Assembly (NCBI GenBank): GCA_044433305.1
Contig: JAWXTS010000021.1
Location: 1-24,826, forward strand
From: JAWXTS01 sp044433305
Lineage (GTDB): Bacteria > Bacteroidota > Bacteroidia > Bacteroidales > Rikenellaceae
Length of the DNA: 24,826 bases
Direction: 5' to 3'
Shown here: piece after piece, positions 1-7,625 of the stretch
Numbering within the stretch: the stretch's first letter is position 1
Layout of the letters: every line of letters starts with the position of its first letter
Translations under genes and position numbers: made by a program
The notes under the pieces: generated by a model
What the model was told of the DNA's origin: nothing
Seen by the model: the letters and a program-made list of their open reading frames with translations, nothing else
Database searches by the model: none

Positions 1-547
1 CGACGCGCTTCCGATCTTCCATTGTGCGCACCTGAATAGAGCTGGTGTGAGTGCGAAGTAGGATATCTGGGTTTTTTTCGATGAAGAAAGTATCTTGCAT
101 GTCGCGTGCTGGGTGCTCTGGTGGGAAGTTTAGAGCCGAGAACACGTGCCAGTCATCTTCGATTTCTGGACCGTCAGCCACGGTGTAGCCCATGCGAGAG
201 AATATCTCTATGATTTGGTTCTTGATTAGAGATATAGGGTGGCGTGAACCAAGGTTCTCTGCCGAGCCTGGGCGCGTCATATCTATCGAGTCACCAGCTT
301 CATCCTCAGTATTTTGTAGTGTTTCTCTGATGGTTGTAATCTTCTCAGTGATGTTGTTCTTTAGGGCATTAATCTTCTGTCCTAGTTCGCGTTTCATCTC
401 TGGAGCTACGGTACGAAATTCGTCCATAAGGGCGGTGATTTCGCCTTTCTTACCTAGCATCTTAATTCTAAATTCTTCGATTTCTGATTCGACCTTAGGT
501 GTGAACTCATCGACTAATTTTGTAAGCTTCTCAATTTTGTTAATCAT
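1..547 (-). CDS. pheS: Phenylalanyl-tRNA synthetase alpha subunit, N-terminal part
   Basis: This is the catalytic alpha subunit of the cytosolic alpha2beta2 enzyme that charges tRNA-Phe with phenylalanine. About 182 codons are present; the gene continues past the left edge. The minus strand starts MINKIEKLTKLVDEF. Residues 1 to about 90 form the charged coiled-coil arm that in this family contacts tRNA-Phe. The start of the class II core follows, with a GYTVADGPEIEDDW stretch and the family-typical HPARDMQDTFF segment, then LLRTHTSSIQVRTM. The start is the ATG at 547-545. It has no Shine-Dalgarno sequence but an AT-rich leader. It is divergent from the patatin-barrel gene. The motifs after residue 182 cannot be seen, but the identification is secure. 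Confidence 0.95.
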   Translation of the reverse strand, partial: MINKIEKLTKLVDEFTPKVESEIEEFRIKMLGKKGEITALMDEFRTVAPEMKRELGQKINALKNNITEKITTIRETLQNTEDEAGDSIDMTRPGSAENLGSRHPISLIKNQIIEIFSRMGYTVADGPEIEDDWHVFSALNFPPEHPARDMQDTFFIEKNPDILLRTHTSSIQVRTMEDRKRV

Positions 548-548
548 A

Positions 549-582
549 TTTGTGTGTAATTATATTTTTATCTTTACATTTG
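549..582 (+). promoter_or_regulatory. Candidate Bacteroidota promoter for the patatin-barrel gene
   Basis: TTTG at 549-552 and TACATTTG at 575-582 match the -33 (TTTG) and -7 (TAnnTTTG) elements. The 22-base spacer is slightly longer than usual. Transcription would start near 590, giving a leader of about 45 bases before the ATG at 636. This is pattern matching only. Confidence 0.4.
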
Positions 583-613
583 CGTTTGGAGAGGTATAGT
601 ACTTCTCAACATA

Positions 614-621
614 CAAAGGTA
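614..621 (-). promoter_or_regulatory. pheS: Candidate -7 element for pheS
   Basis: The minus strand reads TACCTTTG, a full match to TAnnTTTG, about 67 bases upstream of the pheS ATG. I see no clean TTTG at the expected -33 distance, so the call is weak. Confidence 0.35.
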
Positions 622-635
622 TAAATTTATTGGAT

Positions 636-2957
636 ATGGTAGGTAAAAAATTGTTAATTACTTCGATGTTTTTACTACTTATGTGTGGACTTAGGGCTCA
701 AAGCATAGGTGTAGCACTGAGTGGAGGTGGAGCAAAGGGTATGTACCATATAGGAATACTCAAGGCTCTAGAAGAAAACGATGTGCCCATAGACTATATC
801 TCGGGTACCTCGGCAGGTGCTATTGTTGGTGGTCTTTATGCCATTGGTATGACTCCTGCACAGATGGAAGAGATATTTTGTAGCGACATTGTCAAGGTAT
901 GGATGAGTGGTCAGGTTGAGGATAAATATTCTTTCTATTTCAAAAATTCGCGCAAGACAGCCACAGCATTTTCTCTGCCTCTTGATTTTAAGAGTGATGG
1001 CAGCGGCGGTGGATTCAAGTTTCCTTCGAGCCTTATATCGTCTTTCCAGATAGACATGGCTTTTGTAGAGTATTTTGCCTCGGCAGATATTGCCTCTCAA
1101 AAGAATTTCGATAATCTCTTTATTCCATTTAGATGTACTGCCACCGATGCCATAAATCGTGAGGGATATATGTTCCGTGAGGGTAATTTGGGGCGTGCCG
1201 TGCGTGCTTCAATGAGTATTCCTATGGTCTTTAGACCTATGCGCGAGGATTCGGTATTGTTGTATGATGGAGGTATGTATAACAACTTTCCGTGGCAGGT
1301 TCTCAAAGATGATTTTGATGCCGATATTATCATAGGAAGTCAGTGCACCGAGGGCAACTCTGTGGCAACCGAGGATGATTTGGTAGAGCAGATTTTTGCC
1401 ATGATGATGCTCAATACAGACTACTCGTTGCCAGACAGCAGTGTGCTTATCAAACGTGCTGTAAACACCTCTACACTAGACTTTAGCAGGGCGCGCGAGA
1501 TTATACATCAGGGCTATCACGACGCCATGTATCATATGCCAGAGATTTTGGCCACTGTTGGAGACCGCCGTGTCAGTAAGAATGAGCGTGCACGAAAACG
1601 CATGGAGTTTATATCTACGCTTCCGGGGCTAGAGTTTGGTAAGATAGAGATTGAGGGGTTGACACCCTCGCAGGTCGAGTATGTAAATAACATGATGAAG
1701 TTGTATCCTTCTGAGCGTAGTGGCAAGCCTCAGACTTTTAGCTATGAGAAGTTCAAGTCTGAGTATTCTAAACTTCTGTCTTCTGATGACTTCGAGGTTG
1801 AATATCCTACTGTTGTATATGACACCATTACAGACCTCTTTAATATCAAATTGTCGTTGAAGGCCAAACCAGGATTCAAGATTAAAGTGGGTGGAAATAT
1901 CTCTTCTACGGCCCTTAATCAAGCCTATATTGGACTAGAGTATAAGAGGGTTAACCGCATGGCAAACCTCTATTACCTAGATTCTTACATAAGCCCTATG
2001 TATACTTCGGTGCAGCTGGGAAGCACCTCAGACTTTATCATGAGAGTGCCCGTAAGTATGAATTATAGCATGAACTATAATTACTATAATTACTTCAGAA
2101 GCAACTATGGTATTCTCTCTAAGGGTAGTGATTTGAGTTATTCAAAGAGTAATGATCTGTTCTTTTCTTTTTCTTTGTCTACGCCCTTGTCACGCACCTC
2201 ACTACTCATGTTGCGCTCGCATCTAGGTCAAGACGAGTACAACTATTTCCAAGAGACAAACCTATATTCAGATAATGATATTCTGGATTATAGCAAGTTG
2301 CAGTATATTGGCCTTGAGCTTATGTATGACCGCGATATACGCAACTATTATCTGTTTCCAACAAGAGGTGTTTCACAGCAAATCTCTGGCATATACATGG
2401 TCGGCAACGAGAAGTTTGAACCAGGAACAAGTGCCTTGTATGGTGAGAAAAGCAGTGAGCATACACACGACTGGTTTGGTGCTCGTTTCACACGCGAGCA
2501 ATACTACAATCCTGCTGGGTGGTTGTCGCTTGGCTACTATATTGATGGTGTGATAACCACGTATAAAGATATGGACAATGATTACATATCAAACCTTACT
2601 ATGCCGGCTTTTCAACCCACCCAGCACAGCAAGTTCATATATATGAAGGAGTTTAGAAGTGATATGTTTATTGCAACAGGTGTCATACCTTCGTTTATAT
2701 TCTCAGATAAGCTGTATCTCAGAACAGAAATTTATGCTTACCTACCTAACAACATAAACAAAACACAAGAGGGTATTAAACAGCGTCTGCGCTACATATA
2801 TAGTGGCTCATTGGTATATCAAACCATCATAGGCCCTGTCAGCTTATCACTATCGAAGTATGACCTTAGCCGCGAGACAACAGGTGTTAGCAACAACTGG
2901 TTCTTGGCGTTTAACTTCGGCTATACCATCTTCAACCAGAAGGGCTTGTTCTATTAG
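636..2957 (+). CDS. Secreted patatin-like phospholipase with C-terminal outer-membrane barrel
   Basis: This is a predicted lipid acyl hydrolase of the patatin family joined to a BamA/TamA-like beta-barrel, the architecture of PlpD-like type Vd proteins. The 773-residue chain starts with a signal peptide (about 1-22, ending LRAQS). The patatin domain follows: oxyanion loop GGGAKG (30-35), nucleophile motif GTSAG with Ser59, and DGG with Asp211, so the Ser-Asp dyad is intact. A POTRA-like linker lies around 330-420 (LEFGKIEIEGLTPSQVEYV). The rest is rich in alternating aromatic residues and ends in FNFGYTIFNQKGLFY, as expected for a barrel closing strand. I chose the ATG at 636 over the TTG at 630 because it gives a standard signal peptide. 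The last codons overlap the ruvB stop. Lipid substrate and whether the enzyme domain is released are unknown. Confidence 0.88.
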   Translation: MVGKKLLITSMFLLLMCGLRAQSIGVALSGGGAKGMYHIGILKALEENDVPIDYISGTSAGAIVGGLYAIGMTPAQMEEIFCSDIVKVWMSGQVEDKYSFYFKNSRKTATAFSLPLDFKSDGSGGGFKFPSSLISSFQIDMAFVEYFASADIASQKNFDNLFIPFRCTATDAINREGYMFREGNLGRAVRASMSIPMVFRPMREDSVLLYDGGMYNNFPWQVLKDDFDADIIIGSQCTEGNSVATEDDLVEQIFAMMMLNTDYSLPDSSVLIKRAVNTSTLDFSRAREIIHQGYHDAMYHMPEILATVGDRRVSKNERARKRMEFISTLPGLEFGKIEIEGLTPSQVEYVNNMMKLYPSERSGKPQTFSYEKFKSEYSKLLSSDDFEVEYPTVVYDTITDLFNIKLSLKAKPGFKIKVGGNISSTALNQAYIGLEYKRVNRMANLYYLDSYISPMYTSVQLGSTSDFIMRVPVSMNYSMNYNYYNYFRSNYGILSKGSDLSYSKSNDLFFSFSLSTPLSRTSLLMLRSHLGQDEYNYFQETNLYSDNDILDYSKLQYIGLELMYDRDIRNYYLFPTRGVSQQISGIYMVGNEKFEPGTSALYGEKSSEHTHDWFGARFTREQYYNPAGWLSLGYYIDGVITTYKDMDNDYISNLTMPAFQPTQHSKFIYMKEFRSDMFIATGVIPSFIFSDKLYLRTEIYAYLPNNINKTQEGIKQRLRYIYSGSLVYQTIIGPVSLSLSKYDLSRETTGVSNNWFLAFNFGYTIFNQKGLFY

Positions 2958-2962
2958 AACAA
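2946..2962. terminator. Short palindrome over the overlapping stops of patatin-barrel gene and ruvB
   Basis: TTGTTCT (2946-2952), ATT, then AGAACAA (2956-2962) is a perfect 7-base inverted repeat. Both convergent stop codons lie in it. There is no spacer between the genes for a conventional terminator. The stem is short and no strong U-run follows in either direction, so a role as a two-way terminator is only a possibility. Confidence 0.25.
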
Positions 2963-3958
2963 TGTTAGCGTCTCTGCTGAGGGGCTGATACCTAGGTGGG
3001 TATATGCTGTTTGGGTAGCCTCACGACCGCGCGGTGTGCGCTTCAAGAACCCCTCCTTTATCAAGAACGGCTCATAGACCTCTTCTATGGTTCCTGCATC
3101 CTCACCCACGGCTGTTGCTATGGTGCCAAGGCCTACGGGTCCACCATTAAACTTCTCTATTATAGTAGATAGTATCTTGTTGTCCATCTGGTCTAGGCCT
3201 CTAGAGTCGATGTCTAGTGCGTTGAGGGCTATTTTGGTTATCTCTAGGTTTATACTTCCGTCTCCTTTTACCATGGCAAAGTCACGCACACGACGCAGCA
3301 GAGCGTTGGCGATACGTGGAGTTCCGCGACTACGCATAGCAATCTCTATGGCTGCTTGGTGGTCTATGGTGATGTTTAGTATGGCCGACGAGCGACGTAT
3401 GATATTTGCTAGGATATTGGTGTCATAGTATTCCAACAGACACTGTATACCAAAGCGCGCACGAAGTGGAGAGGTCAAAAGACCGCTGCGGGTTGTTGCT
3501 CCAACAAGTGTAAATGGTTCAAGCTCAATCTGTATGGAGCGTGCGTTGGGACCTTTGTCGAGCATGATATCTATCTTATAGTCCTCCATTGCTGAGTATA
3601 GATACTCCTCGACTATGGGGCTTAGGCGGTGAATCTCGTCTATGAATAGCACATCGCCCTTTTCGAGGCTTGTCAAAAGACCCGCCAGATCGCCAGGTTT
3701 GTCGAGCACAGGGCCTGAGGTGCACTTCATGCTTACACCCATCTCGTTGCATATGATGCCTGCAAGGGTTGTTTTACCTAGTCCGGGAGGTCCATGCAGC
3801 AGCACGTGGTCGAGTGAGTCGCCACGCATCAGAGCTGCCTTGATAAATATCTTTAGGTTGTCGACAGTCTTGTCTTGGCCGCTGAAGTTTTGCAGTTCCT
3901 GCGGGCGTATCTTATTCTCAAATTCGAGATCTGTTGCTATTTCGCGGGTATTTTTCAT
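2954..3958 (-). CDS. ruvB: Holliday junction branch migration ATPase RuvB
   Basis: RuvB is the hexameric AAA+ motor that, with RuvA, drives branch migration of Holliday junctions in recombinational repair. At 334 residues it has the usual length. It shows Walker A GPPGLGKT (56-63), Walker B FIDE (105-108) followed by IHRLSP, sensor-1 GATTRSG (153-159), and SPLRARFG (163-170) in the arginine-finger region. The C-terminal winged-helix DNA-binding part includes GGPVGLGTIA and KRTPRGREAT. It is the last gene of the deoxynucleoside kinase-rsmF-ruvB operon: its ATG overlaps the rsmF stop by 4 bases, suggesting translational coupling. Its own stop overlaps that of the convergent patatin-barrel gene. 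ruvA and ruvC are not in the window. Confidence 0.97.
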   Translation of the reverse strand: MKNTREIATDLEFENKIRPQELQNFSGQDKTVDNLKIFIKAALMRGDSLDHVLLHGPPGLGKTTLAGIICNEMGVSMKCTSGPVLDKPGDLAGLLTSLEKGDVLFIDEIHRLSPIVEEYLYSAMEDYKIDIMLDKGPNARSIQIELEPFTLVGATTRSGLLTSPLRARFGIQCLLEYYDTNILANIIRRSSAILNITIDHQAAIEIAMRSRGTPRIANALLRRVRDFAMVKGDGSINLEITKIALNALDIDSRGLDQMDNKILSTIIEKFNGGPVGLGTIATAVGEDAGTIEEVYEPFLIKEGFLKRTPRGREATQTAYTHLGISPSAETLTLF

Positions 3959-5424
3959 AAGTTCATTATTCTTAGTTCCTTGGGCAGCATGTTGGTTGTG
4001 CGTGTGCCGCTACGTTTGAGCCAGCCTATGGGTGTGCCCTGATAACACAACAGGTTTAGTCCTTGCTCAAAAAGCTCGGCATCTATATCATGCTTACGAA
4101 GATACTCTATTGCTTGCTCATACGAAAGCTCTATATTGGGTACTGCCTCACGGTTTAGTCCATGGTATAGGGCTAGGGAGTGTTCGGGCTTGAAGTCGCT
4201 GCCAAAGAAACGCCCCATGGCCACGCCAGAGTATGTTGCACTAAGGCTCTGAGCCACTAGCTTGACATCCTCAAAGGTGCTTTTCTCAAAGGCATAACAC
4301 GTGTCTGCTATCTTGGCAAAACACATATTCTCGGGGCTATTGACCCACTTTTCAAGCTCCGCTTTCTCGGCCACCGACACAGGAGAGAATATGTTCTTAA
4401 CGCCTGTCTGAGGGCCTTTGCCGCCCTTTTTCTTTTGTTTCTTATCTCTGTTGTTGCGTGTAGGTTCTTCTATATATTCGTTTGCTTTAGAGTTGAGGCT
4501 TACACTGCCGCCTTCCTTGCGGAGTATGGCTGCAAAAAAGCCTTCGCTCTGGGTCTTGTGGGGCATAAAGCGAAAGGTATCTATGCCGCTAACTTTGGTT
4601 TTTTCTACGCCCCAGCTCTCGGGGATAGGTACTTCCAAGGGGCTGCAACTAAAGTTGTTACATAGCCATTGCACATTGTCCTCGTTCTCTCTGTTGTTGA
4701 ATGTGCAGGTGCTGTATATTAGGGTGCCGCCGACTTTCAGGGCTGGCCAAATATCTGATAGTATGCGCTTTTGGCGTGCCGCACAAGTCTCTACGGCCTG
4801 CAAGCTCCATTCACCTCGTGCCTTTTTGTCTTTGCGAAACATGCCCTCGCCAGAGCAGGGAGCATCGACAACTATCAAATCAAAGAATGAGCTTAGCCCT
4901 ATGAAGTGTGCAGCATCATTAGAGGTAACTATGGTGTTGCCCTTGCCCCAACGTCTAACGTTCTCGGCTAGTACCGCTGTGCGTGCTCGTATAACCTCGT
5001 TGGCCACCACAAGGGCACCTTCATCTGCTAGGCTTGATAGCAGGGTGCTCTTGCCCCCAGGGGAGGCACACAAATCGAGTATGATTTTGGGTTGCTCGTG
5101 TTTGCAGGCTCCTTGTTTGAACAGCTGCTCAATGAACATAGAACCCGCTTCCTGCACATAGTATGCTCCGCCATGATGGCGTGGGTCGAGGGTAAACTGA
5201 GGCCTGTGGTCTAGGTATAGCCCACTTGAGCACCAGTCGACATCGCTTCTGTGCTCGTCAAATATGTTGTGAGTATTTTTGTCTGGGTTGAGGCGCACCG
5301 AAACAGGAGCTGCTTGTTCAAGAGCCTCTAAGAGTTGCTCTTTGTCCCTAGGGCTGAGAGCCTGCGCGCCATCCAAAAAATTCTCGGGTAGTTCTATATT
5401 GCTATTTGTTTGGGCAAACTTCAT
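3955..5424 (-). CDS. rsmF: rRNA (cytosine-C5)-methyltransferase, RsmF/NOL1-NOP2-Sun type
   Basis: This SAM-dependent enzyme methylates C5 of a cytosine in RNA, by family most likely in 16S rRNA. Visible motifs are the SAM-binding DLCASPGGKS (117-126), motif IV DAPCSGEGMFRK with Cys190, and motif VI STCTF with Cys240. The two-cysteine arrangement is that of the family, where the motif VI cysteine is the nucleophile and the motif IV cysteine helps product release. The PCSGEGMFR form and the extra C-terminal PUA-like region (about 330-489, with ALYHGLN and IGWLKRSG) point to RsmF rather than RsmB. A Lys/Gly-rich linker (about residues 323-341) separates the two parts. The ATG at 5424 lies inside the end of the upstream kinase gene (23-base overlap). 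The exact target base cannot be told from sequence. Confidence 0.88.
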   Translation of the reverse strand: MKFAQTNSNIELPENFLDGAQALSPRDKEQLLEALEQAAPVSVRLNPDKNTHNIFDEHRSDVDWCSSGLYLDHRPQFTLDPRHHGGAYYVQEAGSMFIEQLFKQGACKHEQPKIILDLCASPGGKSTLLSSLADEGALVVANEVIRARTAVLAENVRRWGKGNTIVTSNDAAHFIGLSSFFDLIVVDAPCSGEGMFRKDKKARGEWSLQAVETCAARQKRILSDIWPALKVGGTLIYSTCTFNNRENEDNVQWLCNNFSCSPLEVPIPESWGVEKTKVSGIDTFRFMPHKTQSEGFFAAILRKEGGSVSLNSKANEYIEEPTRNNRDKKQKKKGGKGPQTGVKNIFSPVSVAEKAELEKWVNSPENMCFAKIADTCYAFEKSTFEDVKLVAQSLSATYSGVAMGRFFGSDFKPEHSLALYHGLNREAVPNIELSYEQAIEYLRKHDIDAELFEQGLNLLCYQGTPIGWLKRSGTRTTNMLPKELRIMNL

Positions 5425-6010
5425 TTATGCGGTCTATGATTTCGTCTATAATGTTGCTGTGGTCTACAAAGTTGCAGTTGTCAATGTCTATTGTAATAAC
5501 TTTCCCTTTGTAGATGTTGTTAATCCAGTTCTCGTATTTTAGATTTAGGCGTTCTAGATACTCCTCTGATATGGTATTTTCGTAGGAGCGACCTCGTTTT
5601 TTGATTTGCGTGATAAGGGTTTTGACGCTAGCTTTGAGGTATATTATAACATCTGGGTTGGGACTTGATTCTGCCACAACCTCAAAAAATAGCAGGTAGG
5701 TTTGATAATCGCGTGAAGATAGCAGCCCCATCTCATGTAGATTCAGCGCAAAGATATGCGCATCCTCATATATCGTGCGGTCCTGAATAAGTCCGTTTCC
5801 GTGACTAAGAATCTCTGTTCCTTGCTTTACGCGTGTGCACAAGAAGTAAGTCTGAAGATTAAACGACCAGCGATTCATATCTTCATAGAAATCACTTATA
5901 TAGGGGTTGTCACTGGTTTCAAAGTGAGCCTCTATATTTAGGCGTTCAGAGAGTAATTTTGTGAGTGTGGTCTTGCCGCTGCCGATGTTTCCTGCTACTG
6001 CTATATACAT
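5402..6010 (-). CDS. Deoxynucleoside kinase (dNK/dGK family)
   Basis: This cytosolic salvage enzyme transfers phosphate from ATP to a deoxynucleoside. The 202-residue protein has the P-loop AGNIGSGKT (7-15), a QDRTIYED segment (76-83) corresponding to the family's catalytic/substrate-binding Asp/Glu-Arg-Ser motif, and the LID-like stretch KKRGRSYEN. I use the ATG at 6010; a TTG at 6016 would add two residues but the ATG places the P-loop at the usual distance. It is the first gene of the operon with rsmF and ruvB and shares 23 bases with rsmF. The Thr in place of Ser in the DRS/ERS motif is a small deviation. Whether it prefers dA, dG, dC or dT is not evident. Confidence 0.87.
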   Translation of the reverse strand: MYIAVAGNIGSGKTTLTKLLSERLNIEAHFETSDNPYISDFYEDMNRWSFNLQTYFLCTRVKQGTEILSHGNGLIQDRTIYEDAHIFALNLHEMGLLSSRDYQTYLLFFEVVAESSPNPDVIIYLKASVKTLITQIKKRGRSYENTISEEYLERLNLKYENWINNIYKGKVITIDIDNCNFVDHSNIIDEIIDRINEVCPNK

Positions 6011-6051
6011 GATCAAAGATTATTTATTCAAAGTCCATATGGCACTAGCAA

Positions 6052-6083
6052 CAAAGGTAATAATTTTTAGCGGACATTACAAC
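6052..6083 (-). promoter_or_regulatory. Candidate promoter of the dNK-rsmF-ruvB operon
   Basis: The minus strand has GTTG (6083-6080), a 20-base spacer and TACCTTTG (6059-6052), fitting TTTG/TAnnTTTG with one mismatch at -33. Start of transcription would be near 6045, about 35 bases ahead of the kinase ATG. Confidence 0.45.
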
Positions 6084-6086
6084 GTC

Positions 6087-7616
6087 TTAGAGGTTTGAGT
6101 GGTTTTCTTCTGCAATAGCCAGCAGGGCATCTATGTATTTTCTGCTATTATAGAGTCGAGGAACTTTGTTCTGTCCGCCGCTCTTGCCCTGAGATGCTAG
6201 CCATTTCATAAAGGTTCCGCTAGGAGCTATACTCAGCGTTGGCATCAGCAGTGTGGTGTCGTTATTTCTCTTGGCTGCATAGTCCGAGTTTATCTCTTGG
6301 AGGGTCAAATCGAGCGTTGTTCTGAACAGCGCCACATCTTTTGGTGGACGGCTAAATTCTACCAGCCATTGGTGAGAGCCGTTGGTATCTCCTTGCATGT
6401 ATATAGGTGCGCCAGTATATTCAAGTATCTGTGAGTCAGTTACTTGGCAGGCTTTGTGCATGGCTTCTTCGGCATTGTCTATTATTATCTCTTCGCCAAA
6501 GGCATTGATAAATAGCTTGGTGCGGCCTGTAATTCTTATGCGATAGGGGAAGGTGGATGTAAATTCTACGGTGTCGCCTATCATATACCTCCACAATCCA
6601 CACGAGTTAGATATTATTATGGCATAGTTGCGTCCTAGCTCAACGCCCTCCAAAGGCACTACGCTGCTGTGGTCACTAAAGCTGTCCATGGGCAGAAACT
6701 CATAGTACATATCATAGTCGAGCATAAGCAACATGTCGGTCCTGTTGGGGTCGTCTTGTATTGCGAAGAATCCTTCTGAGGCGTTATAGGTCTCAATATA
6801 GTGCATATTCGAGCTTGGGATAAGCTGCTTATATTGTTCGCGATAGGGGTTGAAGTTCATTCCGCCGTGGATAAATAGCTCCATGTTGGGCCATACCTCC
6901 AGCAGGTTGCTGGCCCCCGTATATTCTAGTATGCGTTGCATCATGACCATGTTCCACGATGGCACTCCTGCAAATGATGTTACATTTATCTTTGTGACCT
7001 TCTTACATATAGCCTCGACCTTGGTGTCAAAGTCTGCTATCAAGGCGGTCTTGGTGTCTGGTTGGCGTTTGAGGGCGGTCCACCAAGGGGCTTCCTCTAT
7101 AAGAATGGACGATAGATCGCCACTGCGTGCTCCCGAACCCATGTCATCAAGGTTGTTGCTGCCTCCAAGGGTCAGCGTGCAACCATCAAGCGAGCTGTTC
7201 TCGGGGAAGTTGTTGTAGTGTATGGCCATCACATCCTTAGGTCCTTGGATGTGCATGGTGTCTAGTCCATCTGCTGTCACGGGGACAAACTTGCTGCGGC
7301 TGCTTGTTGTGCCCGAAGATTTTGCGAACCAATCTGTTTTGCCCTTCCACAAGATGTTGCTTTCTCCCGCACGAGCCTTGTCGATATATGGGGTCAAATC
7401 CTCATAGCTACGTATGGGGACTTGATTTCTAAACTGTTGTGCTCTAGTGGTTTCACTCAGTCCATGGTCCTTTCCAAAACAAGTTTTAGAAGCCACCTCC
7501 ATAAGCTTTTCAAATTGCTCTTTTTGAATTTGGGCAGGGTAACGTCTAAATTCATCTATTTGTTTCAGCCTCAGTATTGAGTTTAGGCGTACTAATTGTG
7601 CGAGTGTCGAAAACAT
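6087..7616 (-). CDS. GH3 auxin-responsive promoter family protein (acyl-adenylate/amide synthetase fold)
   Basis: This 509-residue protein belongs to the GH3 branch of the adenylate-forming (ANL) superfamily. Plant members adenylate a carboxylic acid such as auxin or jasmonate and join it to an amino acid; the bacterial substrates are not established. The three nucleotide-binding motifs are present: SSGTTSSRSKF (100-110), YNASEGFF (277-284) and RYMIGDTVEF (343-352). The C-terminal GGQNKVPRL is also characteristic of the family. It starts 9 bases after trkA and is almost certainly cotranscribed with it. No membrane segment or signal peptide is visible, so it should be cytosolic. I infer that the enzyme is active because all motifs are intact; its reaction is unknown. 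Confidence 0.88.
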   Translation of the reverse strand: MFSTLAQLVRLNSILRLKQIDEFRRYPAQIQKEQFEKLMEVASKTCFGKDHGLSETTRAQQFRNQVPIRSYEDLTPYIDKARAGESNILWKGKTDWFAKSSGTTSSRSKFVPVTADGLDTMHIQGPKDVMAIHYNNFPENSSLDGCTLTLGGSNNLDDMGSGARSGDLSSILIEEAPWWTALKRQPDTKTALIADFDTKVEAICKKVTKINVTSFAGVPSWNMVMMQRILEYTGASNLLEVWPNMELFIHGGMNFNPYREQYKQLIPSSNMHYIETYNASEGFFAIQDDPNRTDMLLMLDYDMYYEFLPMDSFSDHSSVVPLEGVELGRNYAIIISNSCGLWRYMIGDTVEFTSTFPYRIRITGRTKLFINAFGEEIIIDNAEEAMHKACQVTDSQILEYTGAPIYMQGDTNGSHQWLVEFSRPPKDVALFRTTLDLTLQEINSDYAAKRNNDTTLLMPTLSIAPSGTFMKWLASQGKSGGQNKVPRLYNSRKYIDALLAIAEENHSNL

Positions 7617-7625
7617 AGTCTAGAT

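Noticed and set aside
192..599. Plus-strand open frame of 135 codons
   Set aside because: It lies antisense to the clearly recognisable pheS N-terminus and runs into the promoter region; no recognisable protein.
630..635. TTG start for the patatin-barrel gene
   Set aside because: The ATG six bases later gives a normal signal peptide and is the more usual start codon.
4418..5161. Plus-strand open frame of 247 codons
   Set aside because: Antisense to rsmF, whose methyltransferase motifs are all in the other strand. Its length is a side effect of rsmF codon composition.
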